DNA of 64,000 bases from Rhizobium grahamii. Its GTDB lineage: Bacteria > Pseudomonadota > Alphaproteobacteria > Rhizobiales > Rhizobiaceae. Where the stretch lies: contig NZ_CP043499.1 of the NCBI RefSeq assembly GCF_009498215.1, forward strand, positions 1,190,001 to 1,254,000, written 5' to 3'. The notes below the pieces were generated by a model. The model did not search any database. It worked only from the letters and a program-made list of their open reading frames with translations, and was not told the DNA's origin. Shown here piece after piece: positions 61,863 to 64,000 of this stretch (its first letter is position 1; each line of letters starts with the position of its first letter). The translations under genes were made by a program, and so were the position numbers.

Positions 61863-61886
61863 AGACGGCGCCGAGAAGCGCCGTCT
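61863..61886. terminator. Hairpin between convergent cbpM and nadC
   Basis: AGACGGCGC (61863-61871) and GCGCCGTCT (61878-61886), nine perfect pairs around six bases. It could act on both strands; no U-run is present. Confidence 0.5.
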
Positions 61887-61890
61887 GTGC

Positions 61891-62745
61891 TTATGCCGCG
61901 ACCACGTCGAGCCCGATGTCGAGCGTCGGGGCGCTGTGCGTCGCCCATCCCACGGAAATGAGGTCGACGCCCGTGGCAGCGATTGCGGCGACGGTTGAAA
62001 GGGTTACCCTGCCCGAGGCCTCGCTGATCGCACGGCCGTCTATCATGGCAACGGCCTCGCGCAGCTGAGCGCAGGTCATGTTGTCCAGCAACACCGCGTC
62101 GACGCCCTCTTCCATGGCCTGCTGCAGTTGATCCAGCGTATCGACCTCAACCTCGATCTTGACCATGTGCCCGACACCCGCCTTCGCGCGACGGATCGCC
62201 TGGAGAATGCCACCGGCAATGGCGACATGATTGTCCTTGATGAGCACCGCGTCGTGGAGCGCGAAACGATGGTTGACGCCGCCGCCTGCACGCACGGCGT
62301 ATTTCTCCAGGGCTCGCAGACCCGGCGTCGTCTTGCGCGTGCAGGCAATCGACGCGCTGCTGCCTTCTATGGCTTGAACGAGCGAAGCAGTTACGCTTGC
62401 GATCCCGGAGAGATGGCCGAGGAAATTCAACGCCGTCCGCTCTCCAGTCAAAACGCCACGCGCAGGCCCGCTGACCGTTGCGATGACATCGCCCGGCGAT
62501 ACGCGATGACCATCCCTGATGTGACGCTCGAACTTGATATCTGGATCGATCAAACTGAAGGCGAGCTCTGCGGCATCGAGACCGGCGATGGTACCGGGTT
62601 GGCGCCCTACCATTGCCAAAGTGGTTTGATGGTCCTCCGGTATCACAGAGGCGGACGTCAGATCTCCGGCGAGGCCGAGGTCTTCCAGCAGTGCTGTACG
62701 GACGATCGGCTCGATGATGACACGGGAAGGTGAAACAAGCGTCAT
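61891..62745 (-). CDS. nadC: Nicotinate-nucleotide pyrophosphorylase NadC
   Basis: 284 residues. It converts quinolinate and PRPP to nicotinate mononucleotide, the third step of de novo NAD synthesis. Motifs: GERTALNFLGHLSGIAS, CTRKTTPGLR, GGGVNHR, LIKDNH and the closing GVDLISVGWATHS. ATG 62745 follows AAGGAG and lies one base after the nadB stop, so nadB-nadC form one operon. Confidence 0.95.
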   Translation of the reverse strand: MTLVSPSRVIIEPIVRTALLEDLGLAGDLTSASVIPEDHQTTLAMVGRQPGTIAGLDAAELAFSLIDPDIKFERHIRDGHRVSPGDVIATVSGPARGVLTGERTALNFLGHLSGIASVTASLVQAIEGSSASIACTRKTTPGLRALEKYAVRAGGGVNHRFALHDAVLIKDNHVAIAGGILQAIRRAKAGVGHMVKIEVEVDTLDQLQQAMEEGVDAVLLDNMTCAQLREAVAMIDGRAISEASGRVTLSTVAAIAATGVDLISVGWATHSAPTLDIGLDVVAA

Positions 62746-62746
62746 C

Positions 62747-64000
62747 TCAGGCGCTCCTTGCAAAATTGTCGACGAGGGTATCTGCGCGGGCAAGGCCTTC
62801 TTCCAAAGTCAGGAAACTGCGCTCGGCCTTCTCCCGTTTCTCAGGAAAATCGCTGCGCGCATGCGCGCCACGGGATTCTTCCCGCAGAAGCGCCGATACA
62901 GCGATCAGGAGCGCGGTCAACGCAGGATCACGGCTCGCACCGGCTGACCTAGCAAGCGGCAAGAGCGAAGCAATCGCGCTCTGGAGCCCGCAACGCTCGC
63001 GGATCACGCCGAGCTGGCGGGAAACGATCGCACGCACGGCGCCAGCGTCGGCAGCGCAAGCGCCAGTCATGAAATCGCCTGGGGAGACGTGCCGAGGCCG
63101 AGTTCCGGAAATATCGTCCGCGGCACGCAGTCCCATGACCGCGGCCTCCAGGAGGGAATTGCTGGCAAGTCGGTTTGCTCCATGCAAGCCGGTTGCGGCG
63201 GCCTCGCCCACGACCCAGAGGCCTTTCACCGAGCTCCGCCCGCAAATGTCGGTCGCCACTCCTCCCATGTGATAGTGAGCAGCCGGACGAACCGGAATGG
63301 GTGCCCGTGCAGGATCGATGCCGGCCTCATGGCACAATCGGTGGATTGTCGGAAATCTAGCCGCGAATCCAATGCCGAGCGCCGACCGGGCGTCGAGAAA
63401 CACGCGGCGCCCCTGCGCGAATTGTTCGGCAATGGCGCGCGAAACGACGTCGCGCGGAGCAAGCTCCTCGCCATCGACGCCCACCATGAAGCGGTCACCG
63501 AGATCGTTGATCAGGATAGCGCCTTCGCCGCGTACCGCCTCGCTGACCAGAGGCATAGGCCGGCGAGAGCAAGCCAGAGCGGTCGGATGGAATTGAACGA
63601 ACTCCAGGTCCGCCAGCACGGCACCCGCACGGGCGGCCATCGCTATCGCCTGACCAATACTCGCAAGAGGATTGGTCGTCGCTTCGTAAAGCCCTCCGAC
63701 CCCACCAGTCGCCAGCACAATCCGGGAGGTTGGAATGACAGCTGCGCCTGCAGGACCGAGAATCTGCAGGCCCGAAACCGCGCCGTCGCTCGTGAGAACG
63801 GCTGTCGCCTCACACCCTTCCAGCAGTGAGATCGACGATCGTGTAGAAACGGTAACCGCCATAGCCTGCGTGATGGCTGCACCCGTGCCGTCTCCCCGGG
63901 CGTGGATGATGCGGCGACGTTGATGCGCCGCTTCCAGACCAAAGGCAAAACGGCCGTCGGCGTCACGATCGAAGGAAACGCCTGCTCGCTCCAGCGCGGC
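62747..64000 (-). CDS. nadB: L-aspartate oxidase NadB (5' end outside window)
   Basis: An FAD enzyme oxidising L-aspartate to iminoaspartate for quinolinate synthesis. The visible 417 residues keep reading open to the window edge, so the start lies beyond 64000; an ATG at 63862 is internal. Seen are FDRDADGRFAFGLEAAHQRRR near the edge (in part), VQFHPTAL, RGEGAILINDLGDRF, HYHMGGVATD (substrate/FAD site) and the helical C-terminal domain. It is the first gene of nadB-nadC here; nadA would be expected upstream. Confidence 0.95.
   Translation of the reverse strand, partial: AALERAGVSFDRDADGRFAFGLEAAHQRRRIIHARGDGTGAAITQAMAVTVSTRSSISLLEGCEATAVLTSDGAVSGLQILGPAGAAVIPTSRIVLATGGVGGLYEATTNPLASIGQAIAMAARAGAVLADLEFVQFHPTALACSRRPMPLVSEAVRGEGAILINDLGDRFMVGVDGEELAPRDVVSRAIAEQFAQGRRVFLDARSALGIGFAARFPTIHRLCHEAGIDPARAPIPVRPAAHYHMGGVATDICGRSSVKGLWVVGEAAATGLHGANRLASNSLLEAAVMGLRAADDISGTRPRHVSPGDFMTGACAADAGAVRAIVSRQLGVIRERCGLQSAIASLLPLARSAGASRDPALTALLIAVSALLREESRGAHARSDFPEKREKAERSFLTLEEGLARADTLVDNFARSA

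Noticed and set aside
24005..61886. GC-rich hairpins scattered between genes as a CRISPR or mobile-element trace.
   Set aside because: They differ in stem and loop, are not regularly spaced, and no cas or transposase gene is present; they fit terminators or mRNA stabilisers.
63862..63862. ATG at 63862 as the start of nadB.
   Set aside because: The same frame stays open to the window edge and reads conserved NadB sequence, so this Met is internal.

Overview
The window reads as chromosomal or chromid DNA of an alphaproteobacterium of the Rhizobium/Agrobacterium group. The grounds are the gene families (DUF982, DUF2934, NasT/NasS control of nitrate assimilation, nadB-nadC order, cbpA-cbpM), the GC-rich codon use, and repeated GGAAC-N16/17-NGTT promoters of the type used by the rhizobial general-stress sigma factor EcfG. 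No rRNA, tRNA, CRISPR array, insertion sequence or phage gene was seen. Protein identities come from reading motifs; no database search was run.

Layout. (1) 1-9720: the 3' end of a fluoride riboswitch in front of a fluoride-type CLC exporter, a small unknown gene, a ChaA-like cation/proton antiporter, a two-gene RND efflux pump, and three exported proteins of unknown function on the minus strand. (2) 9930-22870: a stress and glycogen-to-trehalose block (glgX, treY, treZ) mixed with small stress-type genes (DUF982, glycine-zipper lipoprotein, DUF2934), topoisomerase IB, and the trio phospholipase D / YbhN / YbhP. Most promoters here carry an EcfG-like motif. (3) 22898-26733: a hydroxyacid dehydrogenase, a Tat-exported hydrolase, an exported VOC-like protein and Dps. 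(4) 26875-37183: the complete assimilatory nitrate cluster, transcribed leftward: nasT-nasS, then a sigma-54 promoter and a leader with an ANTAR-type hexaloop hairpin and an intrinsic terminator, then transporter-nirB-nirD-nasA-cysG. (5) 37397-42243: three AraC regulators around DUF1275 and DoxX membrane proteins, and a blue-copper-type cupredoxin.

(6) 42379-60277: a large catabolic locus. Leftward operon: a dipeptide-type ABC importer, a four-carbon acid sugar kinase and a GntR/FadR regulator. Divergent rightward genes: a DapA-like aldolase and a BNR/sialidase-fold protein, then an iron-type alcohol dehydrogenase, PdxA2, a D-2-hydroxyacid dehydrogenase, an Ldh-family oxidoreductase and a ROK regulator, closed by a cytoplasmic GH20 hexosaminidase on the minus strand. 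The kinase plus PdxA2 pair is the known route from four-carbon aldonates to DHAP; the imported substrate is not known. (7) 60586-64000: cbpA (frameshifted) and cbpM, then convergent nadC and a nadB cut by the window edge.

The best candidates for follow-up are the fluoride riboswitch with a visible Shine-Dalgarno switch, the dense EcfG-like cluster with one near-palindromic promoter firing both ways, the nitrate leader, and the uncharacterised sugar-acid/glycan locus with its candidate operators.
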